Positions 1-9,546 are shown, numbered from the stretch's first letter. The stretch: DNA of 31,316 bases from Eubacterium sp. UBA4343 (GCA_002394235.1 DGTF01000011.1:20347-51662), one strand, 5' to 3'. A program made the numbers and translations. Notes: a model not told the origin generated them from the letters alone.

Positions 1-1618
1 GCCGCTGCTGCGCTCCATGGAGGCGATCAACCGTCAGGCCATGCGTCTGATCCGTCTGTTTGGCAATACCACTTCCCAGAAGGTTACACCGAATGTCGGT
101 GCCGAGCAGGAGTATTTCCTGATCGATGCTGAGAAATTTGCCATGCGCAAGGACCTGGTCTATACCGGCCGGACCCTTTTTGGAACTATGCCCTCCAAAG
201 GGCAGGAGATGGATGATCATTATTTCGGAATCATTCAGCCCCGAATCGCTTCTTTCATGAAGGACGTCGATATTGAACTCTGGAAAATGGGCGTGACAGC
301 AAAAACAGAACATAATGAGGTAGCGCCGGGACAGCATGAACTTGCCGTCATTTATTCCGAGGCTAACGTAGCGACGGACGACAACCACCTTGTGATGCAG
401 ACGTTGAAACGGGTTGCCAGAAAACATGGTCTGAAATGTCTTCTGCACGAGAAGCCTTTTGAGGGAGTCAACGGATCCGGAAAGCACGACAACTGGTCTC
501 TGACCACCGATGACGGAATCAACCTGCTGGATCCGGGCAAAACCCCTCATGAAAACATCCAGTTTCTGTTGATTCTTTCCTGTATCGTAAAGGCTGTAGA
601 TGAACATGCAGGTCTTCTCAGAGAATCCGCGGCAGATCCCGGAAACGACCACAGACTCGGCGCGAATGAAGCACCGCCGGCTATTCTGTCTATTTTCCTC
701 GGTGAACAGCTCGAGGATGTCGTGGAGCAGCTGATCAGCACCGGGGACGCGAAACGAAGCCTGAAGGGTGAACGGCTCTCCACAGGAGTATCAAGTCTTC
801 CGGACCTGTACAAGGATGCAACCGATCGGAACCGTACCTCACCCTTCGCCTTTACCGGAAATAAATTTGAATTCCGCATGGTCGGTTCACAAGATTCCAT
901 TGCAGAACCAAATGTCGTATTGAACACGATCGTAGCTGAGGCATTTTCCGATGCCTGTGATATTCTGGAAAAAGCCGATCACTTCCAGCTGGCGGTTCAC
1001 GATCTGATCAAGAAGAATTTCACGGAGCACGAGCGCATCATCTTCAACGGCGACGGCTACTCTGACGAGTGGGTGAAGGAAGCTGCCAGAAGAGGTCTTC
1101 CCAATATCACCTGCGAAGTAGACGCGATACCGGAGCTCGTCACAGAGCAGACGATCCGCATGTACGAAAAGTTCCATGTCTTCACCAGGACCGAACTTGA
1201 GTCCCGTGCTGAAATCAAATACGAGAACTACGCAAAGACAATCAATATCGAGGCGAAGGCAATGATCAACATCGCCAGCAAGCGTCTGATTCCGGCTGTC
1301 GTACGGTATACCACCGTCCTTGCGGATTCCATCAATGCAGTGCGTGCTGCCGGTGTCGATGAGGTTTCTGTGCAGACCGAACTGCTTCAGAAGACCAGCA
1401 CTCTTCTTCGGGAGAGCATGAATGCGCTCCGGGCTCTTTCTGAAGTGGACGGACAGGCGAATACAATGGCAAGAGGAAGAGAGCAGGCGAAGTTCTGCCA
1501 TGACAAGGTGACTCCGGCAATGGATGCGCTCCGCAGGCCCATCGATGAACTCGAACAGATCGTTGATAAATCCCTCTGGCCCATGCCGTCCTACGGAGAC
1601 CTTCTCTTTGAGGTATAA
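1..1618 (+). CDS. glnN: Glutamine synthetase type III, C-terminal part (5' end outside window)
   Basis: This is the C-terminal part of a type III glutamine synthetase, which makes glutamine from glutamate, ammonia and ATP in the cytoplasm. The reading frame is already open at base 2, so the gene begins upstream. About 538 codons are visible, and family members are usually around 700 residues, so roughly the first quarter is missing. Family motifs include NEVAPGQHELA, FEGVNGSGKHDNWSL (ATP/glutamate site), LGANEAPPAI and NKFEFRMVGS. The C-terminal third is helical, as expected for the GSIII-specific region. The ATG at 17 is an internal Met and not the start. The 3' flank holds a two-hairpin RNA element rather than a simple terminator. 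Family identity is very secure; the symbol glnN is used by analogy. Confidence 0.95.
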   Translation, partial: PLLRSMEAINRQAMRLIRLFGNTTSQKVTPNVGAEQEYFLIDAEKFAMRKDLVYTGRTLFGTMPSKGQEMDDHYFGIIQPRIASFMKDVDIELWKMGVTAKTEHNEVAPGQHELAVIYSEANVATDDNHLVMQTLKRVARKHGLKCLLHEKPFEGVNGSGKHDNWSLTTDDGINLLDPGKTPHENIQFLLILSCIVKAVDEHAGLLRESAADPGNDHRLGANEAPPAILSIFLGEQLEDVVEQLISTGDAKRSLKGERLSTGVSSLPDLYKDATDRNRTSPFAFTGNKFEFRMVGSQDSIAEPNVVLNTIVAEAFSDACDILEKADHFQLAVHDLIKKNFTEHERIIFNGDGYSDEWVKEAARRGLPNITCEVDAIPELVTEQTIRMYEKFHVFTRTELESRAEIKYENYAKTINIEAKAMINIASKRLIPAVVRYTTVLADSINAVRAAGVDEVSVQTELLQKTSTLLRESMNALRALSEVDGQANTMARGREQAKFCHDKVTPAMDALRRPIDELEQIVDKSLWPMPSYGDLLFEV

Positions 1619-1707
1619 GCCCCATTTTCATCAAGCTTCCGGGGAATGAACCTGAATTTGATAATACTTTTTCAGGCATGAGCCTGAATTTCATATGACA
1701 GTCAGGA

Positions 1708-1805
1708 TAAAAAGCTGCTGCCGCTGCGTAACCGCACGGCAGCAGCTGGCTTTATATTCATCGCGAAGCAGACAAATCCCGCATGGTCATTTCGCAGCCT
1801 GACCG
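1708..1805 (+). ncRNA. Two-hairpin RNA element, copy A (3' of glnN)
   Basis: Hairpin 1 has a perfect 11-bp stem at 1713-1723 with 1737-1747, continued inward by TGCG/CGCA, and its 3' arm runs into AGCTGGCTTTATA. Six nucleotides later a second hairpin pairs GCGAAG (1763-1768) with TTTCGC (1790-1795, one G-U pair). It encloses CAGACAAAT directly after the 5' arm and is followed directly by AGCCTGACCG. The same conserved blocks recur at 13573-13674 with different but still complementary arms. There is no poly-T run, so a simple terminator is unlikely. It could be a 3'UTR processing or stability element or a small RNA. No known Rfam family was recognised. Confidence 0.6.
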
Positions 1806-1838
1806 GTGCTGCTATAATTTGTCTTCTATATGTAAAGG

Positions 1839-1867
1839 TTGCAATATATTTACGAAAGTGTTACAAT
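1839..1867 (+). promoter_or_regulatory. Promoter of the CdaR-like regulator / ftsEX cluster
   Basis: TTGCAA (1839-1844) is followed after 17 bp by TACAAT (1862-1867), a good sigma-A type match. Transcription would start near 1874, giving a leader of about 170 nt before the start at 2045. The leader (1868-2044) is AT-rich; I see no known riboswitch in it. Confidence 0.55.
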
Positions 1868-2044
1868 TCGAGCGTTGGTTTTAGGCCGTCGGACCTTGAA
1901 AATCGCGTAATCCAAAATAATGCACAAATATGCTTCCATTTTTGTGTCATTTATTATAGAATGTACTTGTTTAATTGCGTTTTGATCAGATTAAATGAGT
2001 AGAAGCGCGGTTTCCGGCAGCTTAGAATGAAAGAGGGTAACAAA

Positions 2045-3136
2045 ATGATTTCGAACCAGATTCTGCAGAGTACGATTGAGGGACTCAAAAACATCTCCAA
2101 GATGGATTTCGGTGTATATGATACTGCCGGAAAGCTCTTGGTCTCTACATCCTCCCAGGCGGACGCGGCAAAAGATGATCTGCTTGATTTTGCCCAGTCA
2201 CAGGCAGATTCTCAGACGATCCGCGGCGTACAGTTTTTCAAGGTGTACGATGAACATCAGCTCGAATATATTCTGCTTGCCCAGGGATCCGGCGATGAGA
2301 ACCTTCTGGTCGGAAAGATGGCTGTATTCCAGCTTCAAAGTCTGCTGACCGCATATAAGGAACGCTTCGACAAGGACAACTTCATCAAGAATCTTCTTCT
2401 GGACAATCTTCTCCTTGTCGATATCTATAACCGCGCGAAAAAGCTGCATATCACCCCTGACGCCAGAAGAGTGGTCTACATTCTGGAGGCTTCTCAGGAA
2501 AAGGATCATCCGGGAAATCTTGAAAATATCAGGAATACCATAAATGGCAAGAATTCTGATTTTATTACGGCCATTGATGAGAAGAGCATAATTATCGTAA
2601 AGGAATTGGAAGAGGATGACGACTACCCGGAGGCAGAGAAGTTCGCGAATTCCATTCTGGACGCCGTAGGAAGAGATCCGGAGGGAGAGGTCCATATTGC
2701 GTTTGGCACCATTGTCAAAGAGCTGAAGGAGGTATCCAGATCCTACAAGGAAGCCAAGATGGCCATGGACGTAGGAAAGATCTTCTCCGATGGAAAGGAT
2801 GTTTACGCATATAATCAGCTTGGAATCGGCCGTCTGATCTATCAGCTTCCCATCCCTCTGTGCAAGATGTTTATTCGGGAGATCTTCGCAAATAAATCCC
2901 CGGATGATTTTGATGAGGAGACACTGACCACGATCAATAAGTTCTTTGAGAACAATCTAAATGTGTCAGAAACATCCAGACAGCTTTATATTCACAGAAA
3001 CACCCTTGTATACCGGCTGGACAAGCTACAGAAGAGCACCGGTCTTGACCTGAGAGTATTTGAGGATGCCATCACATTCAAGATTGCGCTCATGGTCGTG
3101 AAGTATATGAAGTATATGGAGACACTGGACTACTAA
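2045..3136 (+). CDS. PucR/CdaR-family transcriptional regulator
   Basis: This is a cytoplasmic DNA-binding regulator of 363 residues. The C-terminus holds the PucR/CdaR-type helix-turn-helix: NNLNVSETSRQLYIHRNTLV followed by YRLDKLQKSTGLDL, the hallmark of the family. The middle (VGRDPEGEVHIAFGTIV, then RSYKEAKMAM) resembles the GGDEF-like domain common in these proteins. The N-terminal 110 residues look like a sensory domain of unknown ligand. The start at 2045 is preferred over the in-frame ATG at 2027 because AGAGGG lies 7 nt upstream of it. ftsE follows after 37 bp, so the two are probably co-transcribed. The target genes cannot be read from the sequence; related proteins act on sugar-acid or purine use, but a link to ftsEX is equally possible. 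Confidence 0.85.
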   Translation: MISNQILQSTIEGLKNISKMDFGVYDTAGKLLVSTSSQADAAKDDLLDFAQSQADSQTIRGVQFFKVYDEHQLEYILLAQGSGDENLLVGKMAVFQLQSLLTAYKERFDKDNFIKNLLLDNLLLVDIYNRAKKLHITPDARRVVYILEASQEKDHPGNLENIRNTINGKNSDFITAIDEKSIIIVKELEEDDDYPEAEKFANSILDAVGRDPEGEVHIAFGTIVKELKEVSRSYKEAKMAMDVGKIFSDGKDVYAYNQLGIGRLIYQLPIPLCKMFIREIFANKSPDDFDEETLTTINKFFENNLNVSETSRQLYIHRNTLVYRLDKLQKSTGLDLRVFEDAITFKIALMVVKYMKYMETLDY

Positions 3137-3173
3137 TGCCCGGCTCTCCGGTCACACAGCAGGAGGAGTATAA

Positions 3174-3860
3174 ATGATAACATTCGATAATGTTACAAAG
3201 ATATATGAAAAAGGACAAAACCCTGCGATCGATCATATATCTCTGAACATCGAAAAGGGAGAGTTCGTATTCATTGTCGGCAACAGCGGATCCGGAAAAA
3301 CAACCATGATCGAGCTGATGCTGAAGGAACTCAGTCCGACATCTGGGAAGATTACCATTAACGGACACAATCTGAACCGGATGAGAAGCAGCAGGATTGC
3401 GAAATATCGCCGAGGGATCGGCGTTGTATTCCAGGATTTCCGTCTTCTCAAGGACAGAAATGTATATGAGAATGTCGCTTTTGCCCAGCGTGTGATCGAG
3501 AAACCGAACCGCATCATCAAGAAGCGGGTACCGGAGGTTCTCACTCTGGTCGGTCTTGCCACCAAGTACCGTTCCTATCCAAATGAGCTCTCCGGAGGAG
3601 AGCAGCAGAGAGTTGCGCTTGCCCGGGCTCTTGTCAACCGTCCGGATATCCTTCTCGCGGATGAGCCGACCGGTAACCTTGATCCGAAGAATTCCGCGGA
3701 GATTATGGAGCTTCTTGAAGAAATCAATATGCGGGGAACCACCGTTGTAGTAGTTACTCACAACCGGGAAATCGTTAACAAAATGAAGAAACGAGTAATC
3801 CGATTGAGAAAAGGCGTCATTGTAAGCGACGAACAGGAAGGTGGTTATATTGAAGATTAG
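3174..3860 (+). CDS. ftsE: Cell-division ABC transporter ATPase FtsE
   Basis: FtsE is the ATPase of the FtsEX complex at the division site, which controls peptidoglycan hydrolases. The 228 residues match the family length. Visible motifs are Walker [11 protein letters not shown]-loop [10 protein letters not shown], signature [15 protein letters not shown], Walker [13 protein letters not shown] and the switch His in [14 protein letters not shown] lies 7 nt upstream of the ATG. The 3' end overlaps ftsX by 11 nt if ftsX starts at 3850, which points to translational coupling. The regulator upstream and ftsX downstream form one apparent operon. Confidence 0.97.
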   Translation: MITFDNVTKIYEKGQNPAIDHISLNIEKGEFVFIVGNSGSGKTTMIELMLKELSPTSGKITINGHNLNRMRSSRIAKYRRGIGVVFQDFRLLKDRNVYENVAFAQRVIEKPNRIIKKRVPEVLTLVGLATKYRSYPNELSGGEQQRVALARALVNRPDILLADEPTGNLDPKNSAEIMELLEEINMRGTTVVVVTHNREIVNKMKKRVIRLRKGVIVSDEQEGGYIED

Positions 3861-4770
3861 AAGTATCTTTTACAATGCCGGACAGGGCGCCAAGAACATC
3901 GTCAGAAACAAAATGTTCTCCCTGGCCTCCATTGCGACTATGGCAGCATGTATATTCATATTCGGCGTATTTTTCTCAATCGTACTGAACTTTTCCTATA
4001 TTCTCCGGAATGTGGAAACAAACGTCGGCATCACTGTCTTCTTCAACGAGGATGTGGACCAGGCAGGGATTGACCGTATCGGTTCCGAGATCAGCCGCCA
4101 GACGGATATGATCAAGGAAATGCGATACGTATCTGCAGATGAAGCATGGGAAAGCTTCTCCGCCAGATACTTCAGCGGCAACGAGGAGGCGGCTGAGGGA
4201 TGGAGAAACAACAACGACAACCCTCTTGCGAACTCCGCACATTTCGAGGTTTACCCGAATAATATCGAGCAGCAGGACAAACTGGTCAGCTATATCGAGG
4301 GGCTGGACGGTGTCCGTCAGGTCAACCAGAGCAAACAGGCTTCCACGACTTTGTCGACGATGAACCGGCTCATTGCCACAATATCCATCATTATCATCCT
4401 TGTGCTGCTCGTAGTTTCGGCATTCCTGATCAACAATACCGTTACTGTCGGTATCAATGTCAGAAAAGAAGAGATTGCCATACAGAAACTGATCGGAGCA
4501 ACAAACGCATTCGTCCGTCTTCCGTTTATTCTTGAAGGTATCCTCATCGGACTGATCGGCGCTGCCATTCCGCTTGTAATTATTTATTTTGTATACAACA
4601 AGGCGGTGAGCTACGTCCTCTCGCGTTTCAGTGTGCTGAGCAGCTTCATGAATGGTCTGCTTCCGGTCAATTCCGTTTACCGCATTCTTCTTCCGGTTGG
4701 AATTATCCTGGGCGTCGGAATCGCCCTGATCGGATCTCTGGCAGCGATCCACAAGCATCTGAAGGTATAA
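3850..4770 (+). CDS. ftsX: Cell-division protein FtsX (permease subunit)
   Basis: FtsX is the membrane partner of FtsE and passes the ATPase signal to extracellular peptidoglycan hydrolases. The 306-residue product shows the FtsX layout. There is one N-terminal membrane segment (SLASIATMAACIFIFGVFF), a large extracellular loop (about residues 50-165), then three further membrane segments ending in LGVGIALIGSLAAIHKHLKV. The conserved cytoplasmic stretch VRKEEIAIQKLIGATNAFVR is present. The start is taken as TTG at 3850 because AGGTGG (3836-3844 region) lies at the right distance; GTG at 3841 is in frame but overlaps that ribosome binding site. A strong terminator follows at 4818-4873. Confidence 0.95.
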   Translation: MKIRSIFYNAGQGAKNIVRNKMFSLASIATMAACIFIFGVFFSIVLNFSYILRNVETNVGITVFFNEDVDQAGIDRIGSEISRQTDMIKEMRYVSADEAWESFSARYFSGNEEAAEGWRNNNDNPLANSAHFEVYPNNIEQQDKLVSYIEGLDGVRQVNQSKQASTTLSTMNRLIATISIIIILVLLVVSAFLINNTVTVGINVRKEEIAIQKLIGATNAFVRLPFILEGILIGLIGAAIPLVIIYFVYNKAVSYVLSRFSVLSSFMNGLLPVNSVYRILLPVGIILGVGIALIGSLAAIHKHLKV

Positions 4771-4817
4771 TCAGGCCCGGATACAGTATTCAGGCAAACC
4801 GTACCACTGCAATATCA

Positions 4818-4873
4818 CCCCGCCTTTTTCCATCTGATTTCTCATTAATCCGGACGGAAAAAGGCGGGGTTTT
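4818..4873 (+). terminator. Rho-independent terminator after ftsX
   Basis: A perfect 14-bp stem pairs 4818-4831 (CCCCGCCTTTTTCC) with 4856-4869 (GGAAAAAGGCGGGG), with a 24-nt loop, followed by TTTT. The A/T part of the stem also gives a T run on the opposite strand, but no gene there needs it. It should stop most transcripts from ftsEX before the peptidase gene at 4912. Confidence 0.85.
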
Positions 4874-4911
4874 CCTATCAAACGCAATAAAAAACTCAGG
4901 CAGGTTAACAA

Positions 4912-6291
4912 ATGACAGACAATAACAGCAATCATCCGGATACACATTCATTCTTGATTCGTCTCTTAAAAAAAATATTCAGATACTGGAAGCCTTTCCT
5001 CGCAGGCGTCCTGGTTACGCTTCTTGCGGGAGCTGTCTTTTTTTCTGTTTATCTGAACCTCGGACCGTTTGTTTCTCCCTCCAGTCCCACGAGTCTTTCC
5101 GCCTACAGGAAGACTCGTCAAATCCAGGACATTATCCGGCGGTATTATCTGAATGATATTGACGAGCAGGCTGAGACGGACACCATGTATCTCGGGCTCG
5201 TAACCGGGCTCGGGGATAAATACTCCACCTACTACACGGCGGAGCAATACAGCAAAATAAAAATGTCGAACGATGGCAAGATGGAAGGAATTGGAATTAC
5301 AATCTCAAAAAGTGAAGAGGACAAAGCTTTAAAGATTGAATCTGTGATGAAAAATTCTCCGGCTGAAAAGGCGGAACTTCAAGAGGGAGATCTGATCACC
5401 GTGCTGAACGGAAAAGGCACGGAGGATATGACCTCCTCGGACGCGGTCTCGCTGATCCAGAACAGTGACACCGATCAGGTCACTATGACCGTTGTATCTG
5501 CCTCAGGCGGGGATCCCAGAGAAGTCACTCTGACGAAGGAAACGCTGACCCGCGATGTCGTGACCGGCAGCATGCTGGACGGCGATATCGGGTACATTCA
5601 GATTACCAGCTTTAACCGGCTTACTTCCGGCCAATTTCAGAATGCCTTCGACAGCCTCAATCAGCAGGGCATGAAGGGACTGATCATCGATTTGCGGGAC
5701 AACCTCGGCGGACTGGTCAGCGCGTGCTGCGACACGCTGCGGATCTTCATGCCTGAGGGACCGCTGGTCTATGAGCAGGATCGCAATGGAGAAGAGCGGC
5801 AGCGGGACAATGACACGGACCACCGGACGAGTCTTCCCGTTGTTCTTCTGGTCAACGGAAACACCGCCAGCGCATCCGAAATGTTTGCCGGAGCCGTACT
5901 GGATTACAATGTCGGCATTGCCGTCGGCACTGTCACCTATGGAAAGGGAATCGAACAGGACTCCTATACGCTCTCGGACGGAAGCGTCCTGAAAATCACA
6001 ACAACACATTATTACACACCGGACCACCATGACGTAAACGGCAACGGCATCACGCCGAACATTACCGTTGAAGCGGATAAGGATACCTCATCAGACATTC
6101 AGCTCGAGAAGGCATCCGCTGTAATCAGGGAAGAGCTTTCCGGAAAGTCAGCAGATCAGGTCATAAAGGAAAACGGAGGAACAACGAAAAACTACAGCAG
6201 TTCTGATCCGGACCAGGATGGTACGGAAAATGTTACCTCCCTCTCCGGTGCAGCAGACGGGAATGTATCAGACACCTCATCCCGCTCATAA
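4912..6291 (+). CDS. S41-family C-terminal processing peptidase (CtpA/CtpB type)
   Basis: This membrane-anchored serine peptidase of 459 residues cleaves extracytoplasmic proteins. A basic N-terminus precedes one membrane segment (about residues 29-50), so the catalytic part is outside. A PDZ domain spans about 115-200 (GIGITISKSEEDKALKI, then SPAEKAELQEGDLITVLNGK). The peptidase core contains GLIIDLRDNLGGLV. The Ser/Lys dyad fits Ser320 in NTASASEMFAGA and Lys345 in YGKGIEQ; the 25-residue gap equals that of known CtpA enzymes. The tail after about residue 400 is Ser/Asp-rich and probably disordered. The same order, ftsE-ftsX-ctpB, occurs in Bacillus. No clear promoter is visible in the 38 bp between the terminator and the start. 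Confidence 0.93.
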   Translation: MTDNNSNHPDTHSFLIRLLKKIFRYWKPFLAGVLVTLLAGAVFFSVYLNLGPFVSPSSPTSLSAYRKTRQIQDIIRRYYLNDIDEQAETDTMYLGLVTGLGDKYSTYYTAEQYSKIKMSNDGKMEGIGITISKSEEDKALKIESVMKNSPAEKAELQEGDLITVLNGKGTEDMTSSDAVSLIQNSDTDQVTMTVVSASGGDPREVTLTKETLTRDVVTGSMLDGDIGYIQITSFNRLTSGQFQNAFDSLNQQGMKGLIIDLRDNLGGLVSACCDTLRIFMPEGPLVYEQDRNGEERQRDNDTDHRTSLPVVLLVNGNTASASEMFAGAVLDYNVGIAVGTVTYGKGIEQDSYTLSDGSVLKITTTHYYTPDHHDVNGNGITPNITVEADKDTSSDIQLEKASAVIREELSGKSADQVIKENGGTTKNYSSSDPDQDGTENVTSLSGAADGNVSDTSSRS

Positions 6292-6398
6292 GAAGACCGG
6301 AAAAACTATTTGATCAATTCTCCGGCGAAACGCCCGACAATAATACAGGATAATTAATAGACTTATAAAAAGGCAGGAACTGCAGAAAGGAAATACGC

Positions 6399-8381
6399 AT
6401 GCCCGAGTTCAAGCTGCATTCTGAATACAAGCCCACCGGCGATCAGCCGCAGGCGATTGACAAACTGGTAAAAGGATTCCGGGAGGGGAATCAGTGCGAG
6501 ACGCTTCTTGGCGCTACCGGATCCGGAAAAACCTTCACGATGGCAAATGTCATCGAAAAACTTCAGAAACCGACACTGATCATTGCGCACAACAAAACGC
6601 TGGCCGCGCAGCTTTACAGCGAGTTCAAGGATTTTTTTCCTGAAAACGCTGTGGAATACTTTGTATCCTATTACGACTATTATCAGCCGGAAGCCTACGT
6701 TCCGTCCTCTGATACCTATATTGCGAAGGATTCCTCCCGAAATGAGGAGATTGACAAGCTGCGTCTCTCTGCCACCTCCTCACTGATCGAACGCAGAGAT
6801 GTCATTGTGGTATCTTCCGTTTCCTGTATATACGGTCTGGGGAGCCCTGCAGATTATGAGAAAATGATTATCCCCCTTCGCCCGGGCATGGAAATCGACC
6901 GCGATGACGTCATCCGGAAACTGATCGACATTCAGTATGAACGAAATGAAATTGATTTTCACCGCGGCACCTTCCGGGTACATGGGGACGTCCTTGACAT
7001 TGTCCCCGCAGACGAAAGCGATATCGGTATCCGCGTCGAATTCTTCGGTGATGAAATTGATTCGATCAAACGCTTTGACCTGCTCACCGGACAGGTAAAG
7101 CAGGAGCTCAATTTTGTCTCAATAGCTCCGGCCTCTCACTACGTGATGCCCCAGGAGACAATCAACCGTGCGACAAAGGCGATTGAGAAAGAGCTCGAAG
7201 AAAGGGTTCGTTACTTTAAAAGCGAGGATAAGCTCCTGGAAGCACAGAGGATCGAGGAGCGGACAAATTTCGACATTGAAATGCTTCGTGAAACCGGTGT
7301 ATGCTCTGGAATTGAGAATTACTCCCGCCATATGTCGAATCTGAAACCGGGAGAACCGCCCTATACACTCATGGATTTCTTCCCGGATGATTTTCTGATC
7401 ATCATCGATGAGTCTCACCGGACCATCCCCCAGATCGGAGCCATGTATGCCGGAGACCGTTCCAGGAAGACAACACTCGTCGATTACGGATTCCGGCTTC
7501 CGTCTGCCCTGGACAACCGTCCTCTCAGTTTTGAAGAATTTGAGAACAAAATTGATCAGATCCTGTTTGTCTCCGCAACCCCCGGAGAATATGAAGCAAA
7601 CCATGAGATGCTGCGGGCGGAACAGATCATCCGTCCCACCGGTCTCCTGGATCCCGAGGTCGAGGTACGGCCGGTTGAGGGGCAGATCGATGATCTGATC
7701 AGTGAGGTTAAAAAAGAGGTCAGCGGCCACCACAAGGTCCTGGTAACCGCTCTTACCAAGCGAATGGCGGAAGATCTGACGACTTACCTGAAAGAGGCAG
7801 GTATACGGGCGAACTACCTGCACTCTGACATTGATGCCCTGGAGCGGACCAAAATAATCCGTGACATGCGTCTGGATGTTTTTGACGTTCTCGTCGGCAT
7901 CAATCTTCTGCGCGAGGGGCTTGATATCCCGGAAATCACACTGGTTGCAATTCTGGACGCCGATAAGGAGGGGTTCCTTCGCTCTGAAACCTCCCTGATT
8001 CAGACGATCGGCCGCGCAGCCCGCAACTCGGAGGGCCATGTCATCATGTATGCCGACACGATCACCGATTCGATGCGGAGCGCCATCGATGAAACCAGGC
8101 GAAGAAGAGCGATTCAGCAGAAGTACAACGAAGAGCATCACATTACGCCGAAGACCATTCACAAAAAGGTAAGCGACCTGATCAGCATTGCCAGAGATGT
8201 AGCCGCCGATGAGAAAAAGCTGGAGAAGGATCCGGAATCCATGTCTCCTTCTGAAATCGAGAAACTCATCCGGAAACTGGAAAAACAGATGAAGGCGGCT
8301 GCAGCGGAGCTCAACTTTGAAATGGCTGCAGAGCTGCGTGACCGGATTGTTGAACTCCGGAAATTTCTGAATGGCGAATAA
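6399..8381 (+). CDS. uvrB: Excinuclease ABC subunit B
   Basis: UvrB is the helicase-like damage-verification subunit of nucleotide excision repair and works with UvrA and UvrC. The 660-residue product is full length. Walker A is GATGSGKT at residues 38-45, and the beta-hairpin that clamps DNA is visible as [12 protein letters not shown] (about 90-101). The Walker B region is [10 protein letters not shown], helicase motif VI is [17 protein letters not shown], and the C-terminal UVR domain has [28 protein letters not shown] lies 7 nt upstream of the ATG. uvrA is not in the window. I found no convincing promoter or terminator in the 107 bp before it and saw no LexA box there. Confidence 0.98.
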   Translation: MPEFKLHSEYKPTGDQPQAIDKLVKGFREGNQCETLLGATGSGKTFTMANVIEKLQKPTLIIAHNKTLAAQLYSEFKDFFPENAVEYFVSYYDYYQPEAYVPSSDTYIAKDSSRNEEIDKLRLSATSSLIERRDVIVVSSVSCIYGLGSPADYEKMIIPLRPGMEIDRDDVIRKLIDIQYERNEIDFHRGTFRVHGDVLDIVPADESDIGIRVEFFGDEIDSIKRFDLLTGQVKQELNFVSIAPASHYVMPQETINRATKAIEKELEERVRYFKSEDKLLEAQRIEERTNFDIEMLRETGVCSGIENYSRHMSNLKPGEPPYTLMDFFPDDFLIIIDESHRTIPQIGAMYAGDRSRKTTLVDYGFRLPSALDNRPLSFEEFENKIDQILFVSATPGEYEANHEMLRAEQIIRPTGLLDPEVEVRPVEGQIDDLISEVKKEVSGHHKVLVTALTKRMAEDLTTYLKEAGIRANYLHSDIDALERTKIIRDMRLDVFDVLVGINLLREGLDIPEITLVAILDADKEGFLRSETSLIQTIGRAARNSEGHVIMYADTITDSMRSAIDETRRRRAIQQKYNEEHHITPKTIHKKVSDLISIARDVAADEKKLEKDPESMSPSEIEKLIRKLEKQMKAAAAELNFEMAAELRDRIVELRKFLNGE

Positions 8382-8462
8382 CCACATCCAACAGAATTCC
8401 TGATCCTTGCACTGTCCGGGCATGCCGCAGGCGGAAGAATTTCAGATTTATTCGCTTCCCGA

Positions 8463-8492
8463 TTGCATACCACACGCGGTTAAAGGTATAAT
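8463..8492 (+). promoter_or_regulatory. Promoter of the LacI-type sucrose repressor gene
   Basis: TTGCAT (8463-8468) and TATAAT (8487-8492) are separated by 18 bp. A palindrome (8499-8514) begins 6 bp after the -10 box, so the predicted start of transcription falls inside a likely operator. Confidence 0.6.
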
Positions 8493-8498
8493 CTTTCT

Positions 8499-8514
8499 GT
8501 GGAATGGATTCCAC
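8499..8514. promoter_or_regulatory. Candidate autoregulatory operator of the LacI-type repressor
   Basis: GTGGAATGGATTCCAC is a perfect 7+2+7 inverted repeat placed at the predicted transcription start. Its right half GATTCCAC recurs at the matching place in the permease promoter (9652-9659). LacI-family operators usually centre on CG, whereas this one centres on GG. Confidence 0.5.
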
Positions 8515-8544
8515 GCCTTACTCTTACCTAAAGGACGACAGCTT

Positions 8545-9546
8545 ATGACAATCAATGAAATTGCAAGAATGGCCGGTGTTTCTAGAACCACCGTATCAAG
8601 ATACCTTAATGACGGCTATGTAAGCCGGGAAAAAGCGGACCGTATCCGGTCCGTCATCGAATCGACCGGATATCAGCCTTCCAGACAGGCTCAGATGCTC
8701 AGAACCAAGCGCACAAATCTGATCGGTGTGATTCTCCCAAAATTGAATTCCGATTCGATCAGCCGGGAAATCGACGGCATTACGACCGTCCTCGCAAAAG
8801 CAGGCTATGAGGTACTTCTGGCCAATACGAATAACCAGGAGCAGGAAGAGATCAAATATCTGAAGCTTTTTGCCGCGAACGGCAGTGTCGATGCGGTCAT
8901 ACTCATCGGTACGATATTAACAAAGGAGCATAACGACATCCTCAGAGACTATCCGCTCCCCGTAGTTGTTCTCGGACAGCACTGCAGCACATGCTCGTGT
9001 GTCTATTTTGATGACTACAAAGCCGCAAAGCAGCAGGCGGAGATTCTGGCCAGAACCGGAAAACGGATCGGATACATCGGGGTAACCGAACTGGATGAGG
9101 CAGCGGGACACAACCGCAAAGCTGGATTTCTCGACGCCATGAGCGAGGCTGGAATCGCTGTTCCGCCTGAAGCGATGGTTGTAACCGGTTTTCGTATTCA
9201 ATCTGGCTATGAGGCTGCCGAGGAACTGCTCAGCCGTTATCCGGACCCGGATTCCATCTTCTGCGCCACGGACAGCATAGCGGTCGGTGCCATGGTCTGC
9301 CTCCGTGAAAGAGGGTACCGCATTCCAGAAGATATTCAAATCACCGGAATCGGCGATTCTGAGAAGGGACAGGTCGTCACACCGCGCCTTTCCACCGTCC
9401 ACTATTACTATAAGACAAGCGGAAAGGAGACCGCCCGACTCCTCCTGGGTCTTCTCTCGGGCAGCAAACAGGACAACAGAGCTGTCCGGATGGGATGCAA
9501 GCTCACCAGCGGAGAATCCATCCGCCTCCCGAATACCGACTGCTGA
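8545..9546 (+). CDS. scrR: LacI-family transcriptional repressor of the sucrose locus
   Basis: This 333-residue repressor carries the LacI N-terminal helix-turn-helix (MTINEIARMAGVSRTTVSRY) and hinge, followed by a periplasmic-binding-protein-like sensor domain (LIGVILPKLNSDSISREIDG onward; SIFCATDSIAVGAM). The start at 8545 is preferred because AAAGGACG lies 7 nt upstream and the protein then begins exactly at the HTH; the in-frame extension back to 8407 would run through the promoter. It sits directly upstream of a sucrose-type PTS permease and a sucrose-6-phosphate hydrolase, so it most likely represses them. The inducer is inferred to be a sucrose or fructose derivative. Family identity is very secure; the name scrR rests on context. 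Confidence 0.88.
   Translation: MTINEIARMAGVSRTTVSRYLNDGYVSREKADRIRSVIESTGYQPSRQAQMLRTKRTNLIGVILPKLNSDSISREIDGITTVLAKAGYEVLLANTNNQEQEEIKYLKLFAANGSVDAVILIGTILTKEHNDILRDYPLPVVVLGQHCSTCSCVYFDDYKAAKQQAEILARTGKRIGYIGVTELDEAAGHNRKAGFLDAMSEAGIAVPPEAMVVTGFRIQSGYEAAEELLSRYPDPDSIFCATDSIAVGAMVCLRERGYRIPEDIQITGIGDSEKGQVVTPRLSTVHYYYKTSGKETARLLLGLLSGSKQDNRAVRMGCKLTSGESIRLPNTDC

Noticed and set aside
1647..1694. Imperfect direct repeat (CCTGAATTT twice, 32 bp apart) after glnN
   Set aside because: Short, AT-rich and without a clear role; it may only be a weak hairpin.
1868..2044. Riboswitch or T-box in the regulator leader
   Set aside because: No conserved core of a known class was recognised; the same holds for the leaders of scrA, recA and ddl.
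8407..8544. In-frame N-terminal extension of the LacI-type repressor
   Set aside because: It crosses the promoter and operator, and the ATG at 8545 has a ribosome binding site and begins exactly at the helix-turn-helix.
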